Below, one piece after another: positions 14,580 through 22,842 of a stretch of DNA of 37,911 nt. The notes below the pieces were generated by a model. It was not told where the DNA came from. It made no database searches and saw nothing but the letters and a program-made list of their open reading frames with translations. Every line of letters begins with the position of its first letter. The stretch's first letter is position 1. The stretch comes from Oscillospiraceae bacterium (GTDB lineage Bacteria; Bacillota; Clostridia; Oscillospirales; Oscillospiraceae): positions 1 through 37,911 of the forward strand of contig JAFSHB010000022.1 in the NCBI GenBank assembly GCA_017440525.1, written 5' to 3'. The position numbers and the translations under genes were made by a program.

Positions 14580-14615
14580 AGAACGACCCGGCAGTACGAT
14601 GCCGGGTCGTTCTTT
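14578..14615. terminator. Bidirectional terminator between activase and AraC gene
   Basis: A 16-bp perfect stem (14578-14593 with 14600-14615) with 6-nt loop GTACGA starts in the activase stop codon and ends in the TAA of the convergent AraC gene. The stem ends AAAG/CTTT give T-runs on both strands. Confidence 0.88.
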
Positions 14616-15534
14616 AGCCTGTTGAATGTTCTTCCACCACAGGCCTGTCGTGGAGGTTTCGGTCTTTGGCATAGTAAGACGGGGCGACGCCCATCTTTTT
14701 GGTGAACAGGCGGGAGAAATACTGCGGAGAGGAGAAGCCAAGCTCCTCCGAGATCTCTGTGATAGACTTGTCTGTATTGGCAAGCAGGATCTTGGCCTGC
14801 CGAAGCTGTTCCTGGGTGATGGCCTCATGGAGGCCGATGCCCTTGATCTGCTTGTAGACCGTGGAGAGCCGCGTACGGCTGTAGTGGAAATCCTCGGCGA
14901 TCTCCTCCACTGTGAGCCTGCGGCGGAAATTGCGGACGATATAGTCATCCACCTGCTCGATCAGATAGCCCTGCATGGCCTTTTTAAAATAGCTGGTACG
15001 GACCACAGAGCCCTTCTCCATGGTCACCTGCCGCAGGAGCATGATCAGGAGCTGCTCCAGATAACAGCAGATCAGCTGCTCCGCGCCCAGGGGCGAATCC
15101 ACATTGGGCACAAAATGTAAAATATGCAGTCTGTTGACGCTGCGGTTCAAAAAACAAGCCTCCAGCTCCGCCACGATCTTGTTGGTGATGGGGATGCTCT
15201 CCTCCGCCATATCGGGGATGACTTCCTGTAAGGGCCGCAGATGCTCCGCATTGGTGCAGGTGAAGGACAGGACCAGAGCCACATCGCCCTTGCCCTTGGT
15301 AGCAGGCGCATGCTCCACACCGGGCGCGACCAGTAAGACCTCGCCCTCCTGCAGCAGGGTCACGGTATCATCCCGCTCCACTTCCATCTGCCCCTTGACA
15401 CAGCAGCACAGCTCCCATGCCTCGGCATGGGTATGGCGCAGAGACTTTTTCCGGGGCACCCGCATCAGATCTGCCGAAACGAGCTCCTGCACGGTGACTA
15501 TTCTGGATAACTTGTATTTTTCATAGCCGAACAT
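14614..15534 (-). CDS. AraC family regulator with N-terminal cupin sensor
   Basis: A 306-residue regulator. The N-terminal cupin-like ligand domain covers about residues 1-115 (LRHTHAEAWELCCCVKGQMEV, EGEVLLVAPGVEHA). A helical dimer region follows, then the two-HTH AraC domain at about 200-295: LTVEEIAEDFHYSRTRLSTVYKQ, then ITEISEELGFSSPQYFSRLFTKKMGVAPSYY. The ATG at 15534 follows AGGGTGAT; a longer frame to 15648 has no better site. It is divergent from the M20/amidohydrolase/MFS operon and is the obvious candidate for its substrate-responsive activator. It faces the glycyl radical operon tail to tail, so control of that operon is less likely. Confidence 0.9.
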   Translation of the reverse strand: MFGYEKYKLSRIVTVQELVSADLMRVPRKKSLRHTHAEAWELCCCVKGQMEVERDDTVTLLQEGEVLLVAPGVEHAPATKGKGDVALVLSFTCTNAEHLRPLQEVIPDMAEESIPITNKIVAELEACFLNRSVNRLHILHFVPNVDSPLGAEQLICCYLEQLLIMLLRQVTMEKGSVVRTSYFKKAMQGYLIEQVDDYIVRNFRRRLTVEEIAEDFHYSRTRLSTVYKQIKGIGLHEAITQEQLRQAKILLANTDKSITEISEELGFSSPQYFSRLFTKKMGVAPSYYAKDRNLHDRPVVEEHSTG

Positions 15535-15601
15535 ATCATCACCCTTTTCTCCATTATATCCTGTCCTTTGACATCTTGCACTATGAAATGCTAAAAATTT
15601 A

Positions 15602-15667
15602 ACAAAAGTATAAATTCGTGCGACAAAAAAGCATATACTTGGCCGCACAAAAGGAGTAGTATATAGT
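15602..15667 (+). promoter_or_regulatory. Promoter of the amidohydrolase operon with ACAAAA direct repeats
   Basis: TTGGCC (15639-15644) and TATAGT (15662-15667) are spaced by 17 bp, and the ATG follows at 15701. Three ACAAAA copies (15602-15607, 15623-15628 and 15647-15652) recur at 21- and 24-bp intervals, about two helical turns. The last two are preceded by GTGCG/CCGC-like bases. Same-face direct repeats near the -35 are the usual layout for AraC-type activators. Assignment to the divergent AraC protein is an inference. Confidence 0.4.
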
Positions 15668-15700
15668 CAGAAAGTTGTATCCGTATGGAGGGATATTTTT

Positions 15701-17032
15701 ATGAAGTTTCATCAGAATGTAGAAAAGAACAGACAGGCGATCCTGGACACCGAACGCTATGTCTGGAATCACCCTGAGACCGGCTTCAAGGAGTGGGAGA
15801 CCCAGAAGTATCTGGCCAAGGTCTTTGAAGATGCCGGGTATGCGCTGACCTACGCCGGTGATATCCCCGGCTTCTACACCGATATCGACACCGGCCGTCC
15901 CGGTCCCAAGATCCTCATCATGGGTGAGATGGACGCGCTGGGCGCGCCCAACCATGTGGAATGCACCAACGGCAACGCCCACGCCTGCGGCCACAATGTA
16001 CAGTGCGCCGCGCTGGTCGGCACCGCTTTGGCCCTGAAAGAGCCCGGTGCGCTGGATGGTCTTAGCGGCTCCATCCGCCTGATGGCAGTGCCTGCCGAAG
16101 AGCTGATCGAGATCTCCTACCGGGAAGAATTGCGTAAGCAGGGCATCATCCGTTACATGGGCGGCAAGGTGGAGTTCCTCTATCGCGGCTACATGGACGG
16201 CTGCGACATCTCCTACATGATCCACGCCACCATCAACAACAACTACGACTTCGTGATCTCTCAGGGCTGCAACGGCTGTATGGCAAAAGAGATCGTCTTT
16301 GAAGGCAAGGCCTCTCACGCAGGCGGCAGCCCCCACTTGGGCATCAATTCCCTGTATGCCGCCAACATGGGTCTCAACGCCCTCAATGCCATCCGCGAGA
16401 CCTTTGTGGATGACGAGCATGTGCGCGTCCATCCCATCATGACCGACGGTGGTCAGACCGTCAATATCATCCCCAGCGCCGCCGCCCTTTCCACCTTCGT
16501 CCGCGGCAAGACCATCGACTCCATCAAGAATACCAACCGCAAGCTGAACAGAGCCATGGCAGGCGCTGCTGTGTCTCTGGGCGCAAAGGTATCTGTCATT
16601 GACAGACCCGGCTACTCCCCCCTGATCAATGCGCCCATGCTGGTTGAACTGACCGAAGCGACCGCAGGCGAATACTTCGGCGCAGACCGTGTCTATAACT
16701 CCGGCAAGTGGGGCTGCGGCTCCACCGATATGGGTGACCTGAGCTGTGTCATGCCTTCCATCCATCCCCATATGGCAGGCTGCTCCGGCACCAGCCACGG
16801 CGATGACTATCTGGTCACCGATCCCGTCAAGGCCTGCCTCGGCGCCGCCACCGTGCAGGTGGCCCTTGCCGAAAAGCTCCTGAAGGACGAGGCCAAGCTT
16901 GCTAAGGAGGTCATAGAAAAGACCGAGCTCCGCTACCCCAGCAAGGAAGCATTCTTCGCTGATATCGACCAGCTGATGAACGACAAGGCTCTTGTCTCCT
17001 ACGAAGAAGATACCATCACCGTCACCCTGTAA
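15701..17032 (+). CDS. M20 family metallo-amidohydrolase (AbgB-like)
   Basis: A 443-residue zinc or manganese amidohydrolase related to p-aminobenzoyl-glutamate hydrolase subunit B and N-acyl amino acid hydrolases. Metal-site signatures are MGEMDALGAP (74-83), HACGHN (94-99), the catalytic glutamates in VPAEE (130-134), and the histidine in CSGTSHGDD near the C-terminus. The lid/dimer domain contains FEGKASHAGGSPHLGINSL. There is no signal peptide, so it acts in the cytoplasm. The ATG at 15701 follows GGAGGG. It is the first gene of a three-gene operon with a second amidohydrolase and a carrier, so it probably cleaves an imported N-acyl or amide compound. The exact substrate cannot be read. 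Confidence 0.9.
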   Translation: MKFHQNVEKNRQAILDTERYVWNHPETGFKEWETQKYLAKVFEDAGYALTYAGDIPGFYTDIDTGRPGPKILIMGEMDALGAPNHVECTNGNAHACGHNVQCAALVGTALALKEPGALDGLSGSIRLMAVPAEELIEISYREELRKQGIIRYMGGKVEFLYRGYMDGCDISYMIHATINNNYDFVISQGCNGCMAKEIVFEGKASHAGGSPHLGINSLYAANMGLNALNAIRETFVDDEHVRVHPIMTDGGQTVNIIPSAAALSTFVRGKTIDSIKNTNRKLNRAMAGAAVSLGAKVSVIDRPGYSPLINAPMLVELTEATAGEYFGADRVYNSGKWGCGSTDMGDLSCVMPSIHPHMAGCSGTSHGDDYLVTDPVKACLGAATVQVALAEKLLKDEAKLAKEVIEKTELRYPSKEAFFADIDQLMNDKALVSYEEDTITVTL

Positions 17033-17044
17033 AGGAGGGTATTT

Positions 17045-18106
17045 ATGGCACTGTTTGAAGTCACAGAATACGACAAAAAGGTCTATGAAGAGCAATTAAA
17101 AGACTTCCTGCCCGATAAAATGCTGGATGTCCACACCCATGTGTACAAGGACGAGCTTCGTCCCCAGCCCTGGCGCGTGAACGGTGAACTGAAGCGCACC
17201 TCCAACACCTGGGTGGCAAGAGTGGCCGTGGAGGATCCCATCGAAGAGCTGATGGAGACCTACGCGCTCATGTTCCCCGGCAAGGATGTGAAGGCTCTCA
17301 TGTTCTGCAACGGCCTTTCCGATGCCAACAATGACTATGTCCGCGATGTCTCTGCCAAATACGGCTGGCCTGCCCTGTACTATTCCAAGGCCTGCCAAAG
17401 CGCCGATGAGGTGGAAGCCAAGATCCGCGAAGGCAATTTCCTGGGCCTCAAGTCCTACCTCTCCCAGTCCGCGCCTTACATCCCTGTAAAGGAGCGCCGC
17501 ATCCTGGACTTCTTCCCGGACTATCAACTGAGGCGAATGGATGAGATGGGTGCGATCGTCATGTGCCACATCCCCAGAGACGGCAGACTGAAGGATCCTG
17601 TCAATCTCTATCAGCTGGTGGAGATCGCCAACAAGTATCCCAACATCCACTTCATCGTAGCGCATGTGGGCAGAGCCTACACATACGAAGATCTGGGCAA
17701 CTCCTTCGAGGTCTTGAAGGACGCCCCGGGACTTCTCTATGACTTCTCCGCCAACTGCTGTGATGCCGCCATCGAAGCTGTCATCCGCCATGCAGGCACG
17801 AAGAAGGTCATGTTCGGCACAGATATGCCGATCTTGCGTATGCGTACCCACCGCATCGAGGAAAACGGCACCTATATCAATCTGGTCCCTCCCGGTCTGT
17901 ACGGCTCAGAGAAGGACGATCCCCATCTGCGGGAAGTCTCGGAAGAAGAGGCCGGGAAGATCACCTTCTTCGCCTATGAGGAGCTGCTGTCCTTCAAGCG
18001 CGTGGCAGAAAAGCTGGACCTGAGCCACAGGGATGTGGAAGATATCCTCTATAACAACGCCATGGAAATGGTGGATGCCGCGAGAAAGTCGATCCACGGT
18101 GGATGA
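17045..18106 (+). CDS. Amidohydrolase_2-type TIM-barrel metal hydrolase or decarboxylase
   Basis: A 353-residue member of the amidohydrolase superfamily (PF04909 type, which includes ACMSD-like decarboxylases and lactone or amide hydrolases). The barrel's first strand carries the metal pair DVHTHV (28-33). Further metal or catalytic residues fit MCHIPRDG, FIVAHVGRAY and the terminal strand MFGTDMPI. The ATG at 17045 is preceded by AAAGGAGGG, 12 bp after the M20 gene. Cytoplasmic, with no signal peptide. The next gene, an MFS carrier, starts 2 nt after its stop, so the three genes form one unit. Family members differ widely in chemistry, so no substrate is given. Confidence 0.85.
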   Translation: MALFEVTEYDKKVYEEQLKDFLPDKMLDVHTHVYKDELRPQPWRVNGELKRTSNTWVARVAVEDPIEELMETYALMFPGKDVKALMFCNGLSDANNDYVRDVSAKYGWPALYYSKACQSADEVEAKIREGNFLGLKSYLSQSAPYIPVKERRILDFFPDYQLRRMDEMGAIVMCHIPRDGRLKDPVNLYQLVEIANKYPNIHFIVAHVGRAYTYEDLGNSFEVLKDAPGLLYDFSANCCDAAIEAVIRHAGTKKVMFGTDMPILRMRTHRIEENGTYINLVPPGLYGSEKDDPHLREVSEEEAGKITFFAYEELLSFKRVAEKLDLSHRDVEDILYNNAMEMVDAARKSIHGG

Positions 18107-18107
18107 T

Positions 18108-19370
18108 ATGGAAAACAAACAAAAAACAAGGCTTCATTACGCATGGGTCATCTTTGTGGTCTGCTTCCTGATGGCAGGCTGCTCTCTGGGCTTCTGCAGC
18201 AGTCCCAGCGGGATGTATCTCCGATCCGTTTCGGAAGACCTCGGCATCAGCCGCGCGGCCTACTCGGTCAGCAATTCCCTGCGTTTCATCTCTACAGCCC
18301 TGATCAACATCTTCTTTGGCAAGCTGGTCGCCAAATTCGGCGCGAGAAAGCTGGCCGTGACCGGACTTTTGGCCCTGTCGCTCTCCTGCATCGTCAATTC
18401 CATGGTGAGGGGGCCTTTCCTGCTGTATGTTGGCGGCACGCTCCTGGGCATCGGCTTCAGCTGGACTGCCACCACCATGGTCGGCTATGTGGTAGAAAAA
18501 TGGTTCACCAGTAAAAAAGGTACGATCATGGGCATCATTTTGGCCTCCAACGGCCTGTTCGGTGCCGGTGCGGTACAGATCCTTTCTCCTCTGATCTACG
18601 GTGAAAATGAAGCCTGGCGCGATTCCTACCTGCTTTGTGCCGCAGTGATGTTCGCACTCGCTGTCATCGTTTTGATCTTTCTGCGCGGCAAGCCCGAAGA
18701 TAAGGGCATGGCACCCTTGGGCGACGGCACTGTCACAGCAAAAAAGCAGCGGGGCCGCAACTGGAGCGGCATCTCCACAGAGGAGGCCTTCCGCAGACCC
18801 TATTTTTACATCAGCGCCATCTGCATTTTCCTCACCGGTATGCTGCTGCACGCCATCGGAAATGTCGCTACCGCGCACTTTGAAGATCGCGGCATCTCTG
18901 TTGCGGTCATCACCAACATCACCAGCATCAGCTCCCTGGTGCTGCTCGGCGCGAAAATGCTGACCGGCTACAGCTTTGACAAGTTCGGTCTGCGCTTCAC
19001 CATGACGGCCTGCAACATCTTCGCCGCCGTCGGCATCACGGTGCTGGCCTTCGTACAGACGCCCTTTATGGCTTATACCTCCGCCATCCTCCGCGCCATG
19101 GCCCTTCCTCTGGAGACCATCATGCTGCCGCTCATCACCATAGAGCTGTTTGGCAGAAAGTCCTACGCACACATCATGGGACTGCTGGTATCCTTCAACA
19201 CCTTAGGCTATGCCGCAGGCGGACCTGCGATCAACCTGTTCTACGATCTCACAGGGACCTATGTGCCTGTCATGCTGGCACTGGGTGCAACGATGGTCGT
19301 CGTATCCATCACCATGCAGTTCTGCATCTCCGCCGCCCACAAGATCCGTATCGCACAGGAAGGTGCATAA
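18108..19370 (+). CDS. MFS transporter, 12-helix
   Basis: A 420-residue major facilitator with two bundles of six helices separated by a basic central loop (about residues 195-225, EDKGMAPLGDGTVTAKKQRGRNW). The start (HYAWVIFVVCFLMAG, then SPSGMYLRSVSEDLGISRAAYS) and FFGKLVAKFGARKLAVTG, which is motif A, resemble the oxalate/formate and monocarboxylate carrier branch. The ATG at 18108 lies 2 nt after the amidohydrolase stop, with GGTGGA as a modest ribosome site. As the last gene of the operon it probably imports the compound hydrolysed by the two upstream enzymes. Confidence 0.9.
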   Translation: MENKQKTRLHYAWVIFVVCFLMAGCSLGFCSSPSGMYLRSVSEDLGISRAAYSVSNSLRFISTALINIFFGKLVAKFGARKLAVTGLLALSLSCIVNSMVRGPFLLYVGGTLLGIGFSWTATTMVGYVVEKWFTSKKGTIMGIILASNGLFGAGAVQILSPLIYGENEAWRDSYLLCAAVMFALAVIVLIFLRGKPEDKGMAPLGDGTVTAKKQRGRNWSGISTEEAFRRPYFYISAICIFLTGMLLHAIGNVATAHFEDRGISVAVITNITSISSLVLLGAKMLTGYSFDKFGLRFTMTACNIFAAVGITVLAFVQTPFMAYTSAILRAMALPLETIMLPLITIELFGRKSYAHIMGLLVSFNTLGYAAGGPAINLFYDLTGTYVPVMLALGATMVVVSITMQFCISAAHKIRIAQEGA

Positions 19371-19374
19371 CAAA

Positions 19375-19404
19375 AGCCCGCAAGACCATAGGGTCTTGCG
19401 GGCT
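19375..19404. terminator. Bidirectional terminator between MFS and radical SAM genes
   Basis: A 13-bp perfect stem (19375-19387 with 19392-19404) closes a 4-nt loop. On the minus strand it is followed by TTTTG, on the plus strand by a weaker CTTGCATTTA. It separates the convergent genes ending at 19370 and 19412. Confidence 0.8.
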
Positions 19405-19411
19405 CTTGCAT

Positions 19412-21169
19412 TTATCGGACATCCAAGATCTTCACACGGGCAACACCGTTCTTTTTTTCCATGACCAAGGTCGTTTTGCCCTTGGCGAACTGCTGGATCG
19501 GTCTGCGGCGCTGCAGATCCATGATGACGAAGTCATAGGTCTCCTGCAGGGAGATATCCTCCTTGGACTTGGAAACACGGTGCTGGTCCCAGTCATACCG
19601 CATCAGGCCGCGAAGCTGTTCGACCCATTCACCGTCGAACTTTTGGAGCATATTCTCCATAAGCTCCAGCGGATTATCTACGACCTCTCTGGTGGCATGA
19701 TCCATATCCTCCGCGAAGCAGCTCTCGTTCACCTCACAGAAATCTCTGTAGAAGCGCAGGTTATCGCCCTCATAGAGCTTTCGCAGATACCGGGCCGCAT
19801 TGGGGAACTGGCGATAAACATGGGTAAAGAAGATCACATACTGGAAGTTCTCGCGCACCGGCGTGCCCAGATGATAGAAGAATGGGAACACCGTTTTGTG
19901 CTGTGCGATATGCACCTTTTCTTCCTCATAGCCGAACACCGCGCGGGTCAGCACCTTGATCTTGGGATCCAGGATCAGTTCATCCATATGATCTTCGGCG
20001 ATCTGCGTGGCAGGGTTGAAGCGGGTATAGGCCATGATGATGGACTGGACGCCCATATCCACCAGCGTGAACATCAGCTCCAATGTATCGTTGAGATCGG
20101 CCTCCGTCTCCTCCGGGAAGCCGTACATAAAGAACAGGGAGACCCTCAGTCCGTTTTTCAGCATAAAACGGATCTTCTCCTGTGCCCGCTCCAGATCCAG
20201 CCGCTTGTTGGTCAGCTTCTGCATCCGCTTGGAGCCTGTTTCGATACCGACTTCGATATCCGTCATGCCGGCCTGCTTCATCTTCATCAGCAGCTCCTCT
20301 GTGATGCAGTCGATCCTGGTGGAGCAGCGCCAGCAGATATCCAGATCCTGCTCGATGATATAGTCGCACACCTGCTCGACCAGCTTGTGGTTGATGGTGA
20401 AGGCATCATGGGAGAACCAGAAGCTGCGGATCCCGAAGCGCTCTTTGAAATAGCGGATATCCGCCACGATGCGCTCGGCGCTCTTCATACGGTAGGTCCT
20501 GCGCCAGAAGTGGCTGGTGCAGCAGAAGGTGCAATTGTATGGACAGCCGCGTCCTGCATCGATCGGCATATAGTAAGTATCGGAGCTGAGCTTTTCGGGG
20601 CTCTCCTCATAGCGGCCCACGAACAGCCGCTCATCCCACCGCGGCTCCGCATCGAGGTCACACAGAGGCAGCTCCAGATCGTTCTTTACGATCTGGCCAT
20701 CTTTTCTGTAGAAAAGACCGGGGATCGTATCCATCCCCTGCCCGCCATCACGCAAAAGAGCCGTAAAGAAAGGCACGACGGTATTCTCGCCCTCACCGGT
20801 GCAGATATAGTCCACATGAGGCATAGCAGCCAAGGTATCCCGTGCTGTCGCGGAGGCCTGCGGACCGCCCAGCACGATCACAGTCTCCGGTGCAGCGCGC
20901 TTGACCTCCGCCGCGATACGGAGCATGATGTGATAGTTGGTCCAGACGCAATAGAAAGCCACGCTCCCGGGCGTATGCACCAAGAGCCGCTCCGTCATGC
21001 TTTTGATAAAAGCTTCATAGTCCTTTCCGCAGTCTCCTGCCTCCCAGAAGTGCAGGATATCGGTCTCAAAGCCTGCCTTCAGCAGGCGGGTCGCCAGAAG
21101 CAGGGTGCCGTTGACCTCGTGGTGCAGTTCCGGCTGCTCCATGGATGTGACAAACATGATATCTTTCAT
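19412..21169 (-). CDS. B12-binding-domain radical SAM protein
   Basis: A 585-residue cobalamin-type radical SAM enzyme. Residues 1 to about 150 form a B12-binding Rossmann-like domain (TVIVLGGPQASATA, HVDYICTGEGENTV) of the class that lacks the D-x-H-x-x-G motif. The radical SAM cluster is GRGCPYNCTFC with C209, C213 and C216. Downstream segments typical of this class are FWFSHDAFTIN, CWRCSTRIDCI and IEVGIETGSKRMQKLTNK, plus FFMYGFPEETEADL. A C-terminal extension of about 200 residues has no recognisable motif. The ATG at 21169 follows AAAGGAG. Terminators flank the gene, so it is monocistronic. Methyl transfer or a rearrangement is the usual chemistry; the substrate is unknown. Confidence 0.9.
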   Translation of the reverse strand: MKDIMFVTSMEQPELHHEVNGTLLLATRLLKAGFETDILHFWEAGDCGKDYEAFIKSMTERLLVHTPGSVAFYCVWTNYHIMLRIAAEVKRAAPETVIVLGGPQASATARDTLAAMPHVDYICTGEGENTVVPFFTALLRDGGQGMDTIPGLFYRKDGQIVKNDLELPLCDLDAEPRWDERLFVGRYEESPEKLSSDTYYMPIDAGRGCPYNCTFCCTSHFWRRTYRMKSAERIVADIRYFKERFGIRSFWFSHDAFTINHKLVEQVCDYIIEQDLDICWRCSTRIDCITEELLMKMKQAGMTDIEVGIETGSKRMQKLTNKRLDLERAQEKIRFMLKNGLRVSLFFMYGFPEETEADLNDTLELMFTLVDMGVQSIIMAYTRFNPATQIAEDHMDELILDPKIKVLTRAVFGYEEEKVHIAQHKTVFPFFYHLGTPVRENFQYVIFFTHVYRQFPNAARYLRKLYEGDNLRFYRDFCEVNESCFAEDMDHATREVVDNPLELMENMLQKFDGEWVEQLRGLMRYDWDQHRVSKSKEDISLQETYDFVIMDLQRRRPIQQFAKGKTTLVMEKKNGVARVKILDVR

Positions 21170-21342
21170 AGCCAAGCTCTCCTTTTGGCAGATCGTTCGT
21201 TCCTTTATGTTATCACATTTCCATTTTTTATGCAAGCAAACAAAGATTCTCTGCGCAGCTCCTGTCTGTTCCCAAACTTAGGGCCGCTCGCCGGATGCGC
21301 TCCACAGGCTCTGCGGCGGGGGGCTGACCGGACGCAAGAAAA

Positions 21343-21376
21343 GAGCCTTATCTGCCCGATCGGGCAGATAAGGCTC
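21343..21376 (-). terminator. Strong terminator of the cell-envelope operon
   Basis: A 15-bp perfect stem (21343-21357 with 21362-21376) has loop GATC. On the minus strand it is followed by TTTTCTT. It lies 33 bp beyond the stop of the tyrosine phosphatase gene. The remaining gap, 21170-21342, shows only an AT-rich stretch near 21200-21240, probably holding the promoter of the radical SAM gene. Confidence 0.88.
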
Positions 21377-21409
21377 ATCGATCAAGGTGACACCGGGAGC
21401 TGAAGGCGC

Positions 21410-22813
21410 TTACTGCAGCAGGATGGTGCGGATCGTTTCGATCTGCTCCTGCGTGATACCGGCAGCTTCCGACAGGAACGAGACGATCTGCTCCTGGATG
21501 GTCTCACCGGCATAGTTCTTCAGACCGCTGATCACGATATCCATCTGGGCGGAAGTCTGATAGCCGGAGGCCGAAAAACCTGTCATATGGTACTCTCGGA
21601 GCATGTCCTCCTCGGACATATTCAAAAGGCCCTGCAGCAAAAACACGATCGTACCGGTGCGGTCAGCACCGTGGGTGCAGTGCAGATACATGGGATACTT
21701 GTTGGGGTCTGCCAGATCCGTGAAGATCTCACGCAAAGCCGGCTGATAGACTCTGCTGAAAACTTCGCCGTACTGGGGCGCGCCGTAGAACTTGTGGCCC
21801 ACATTCTCGCCCAGTCTGGAGCCGTAGTTGCCGGTGAACAGCGATGCGCCGCGCAGGTCGAAATCATAGACGAAGCCGAAGGTCTCGCGGACATGCTCCA
21901 CATCGTCTGCCGACAGGAAGTAGGACGGCACGACCATGCCGTCAAGCTCACTGCCGCGGATGATCATCCCCTGCCTGACCGTTCGCCCATCCATGGTCTC
22001 ATAACCGCCGATATCCCGCACATTGGACACACCGGGGATCGACAGGAAGCGAGTAGACTTCTCCGTCACGAAGCTGCCGGTGTATTCCTCACCGTCCACC
22101 GTGACCGTATAGTCATAGGCCGTGTCGGTCTTGAGGTTATCGATGGCGATCGAGGTATAGGCAGGATCGAGCACAAAGGCTCTGGCAGCCGTAGGATCTT
22201 CCGCTTCGCTGATGACCAGAGAGCCGGTGCGGTCCACCAGGTCATATTCAAATTGGAGCGGACGGTACGCCGACCCGCGCTGCACGCTCTGCTCCACCGT
22301 GATCTTACCGTCATACAGCTCCTTGGCGCCCTCCGAGCACAGCAGCACCTTGCCATCAAATACAGGCAGATGCACGGTCTCGTCTCCGCTGACCTGCGGG
22401 AGCTGTTCCACCACCACCTGCTCGGTCTCCGGTTTGGGGCTCACATCAGGAGAGCTCAGGATCCTGTCTCCATTGAGGATAAACAAGCCCAACAGGATCA
22501 GACCAAGGATCCCTGTGGCAGCAGGCACCCATTTTTTCGTGTTCTTCAGGAGGTAGGAGAGTTTCCTCCTTCTCTTTTTCGGGGGGATATAGGACTTGGG
22601 GATCAGCTTATAGTCTTCACCAAAGGTATAGGTGCCTTTCTTGACGATGCCGTTCGTCATCTCCCCATGGACCACATGGGGCCCCTTGACTGCGCGTCCT
22701 TTGGAGCTGATGTAGTAGATGTCACCATCCACCTTCACGATACCGGCATGGTAGGGCCTTCCGTTTTTATAGTAGATCAGTTGTTCATTTTCCAAAAACA
22801 GACCGTTTTTCAT
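21410..22813 (-). CDS. Membrane-anchored tyrosine phosphatase (Y_phosphatase3 type) with wall-binding-like N-terminus
   Basis: A 467-residue protein. Residues 1-70 are rich in YY/G motifs (IYYKNGRPYHAG, DIYYISSKG, TYTFGEDYKL) like single cell-wall-binding repeats. A basic block (KKRRRK, 79-84) and a membrane helix at about 95-114 follow. The outer part holds an Fn3-like segment (about 170-250), then the phosphatase: NVRDIGGYETMDGRTVRQG (264-282) and the P-loop HCTHGADRTG (378-387) with nucleophile C379 and R385. By the positive-inside rule the catalytic domain faces outward. The ATG at 22813 has a weak ribosome site. It is the last gene of the operon, 29 bp after sortase B. It could act on protein tyrosine phosphate or on other phospho-substrates. 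Confidence 0.85.
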   Translation of the reverse strand: MKNGLFLENEQLIYYKNGRPYHAGIVKVDGDIYYISSKGRAVKGPHVVHGEMTNGIVKKGTYTFGEDYKLIPKSYIPPKKRRRKLSYLLKNTKKWVPAATGILGLILLGLFILNGDRILSSPDVSPKPETEQVVVEQLPQVSGDETVHLPVFDGKVLLCSEGAKELYDGKITVEQSVQRGSAYRPLQFEYDLVDRTGSLVISEAEDPTAARAFVLDPAYTSIAIDNLKTDTAYDYTVTVDGEEYTGSFVTEKSTRFLSIPGVSNVRDIGGYETMDGRTVRQGMIIRGSELDGMVVPSYFLSADDVEHVRETFGFVYDFDLRGASLFTGNYGSRLGENVGHKFYGAPQYGEVFSRVYQPALREIFTDLADPNKYPMYLHCTHGADRTGTIVFLLQGLLNMSEEDMLREYHMTGFSASGYQTSAQMDIVISGLKNYAGETIQEQIVSFLSEAAGITQEQIETIRTILLQ

Positions 22814-22842
22814 AAGTTTCTCACTTTCTCTTTTGTTCTCGC

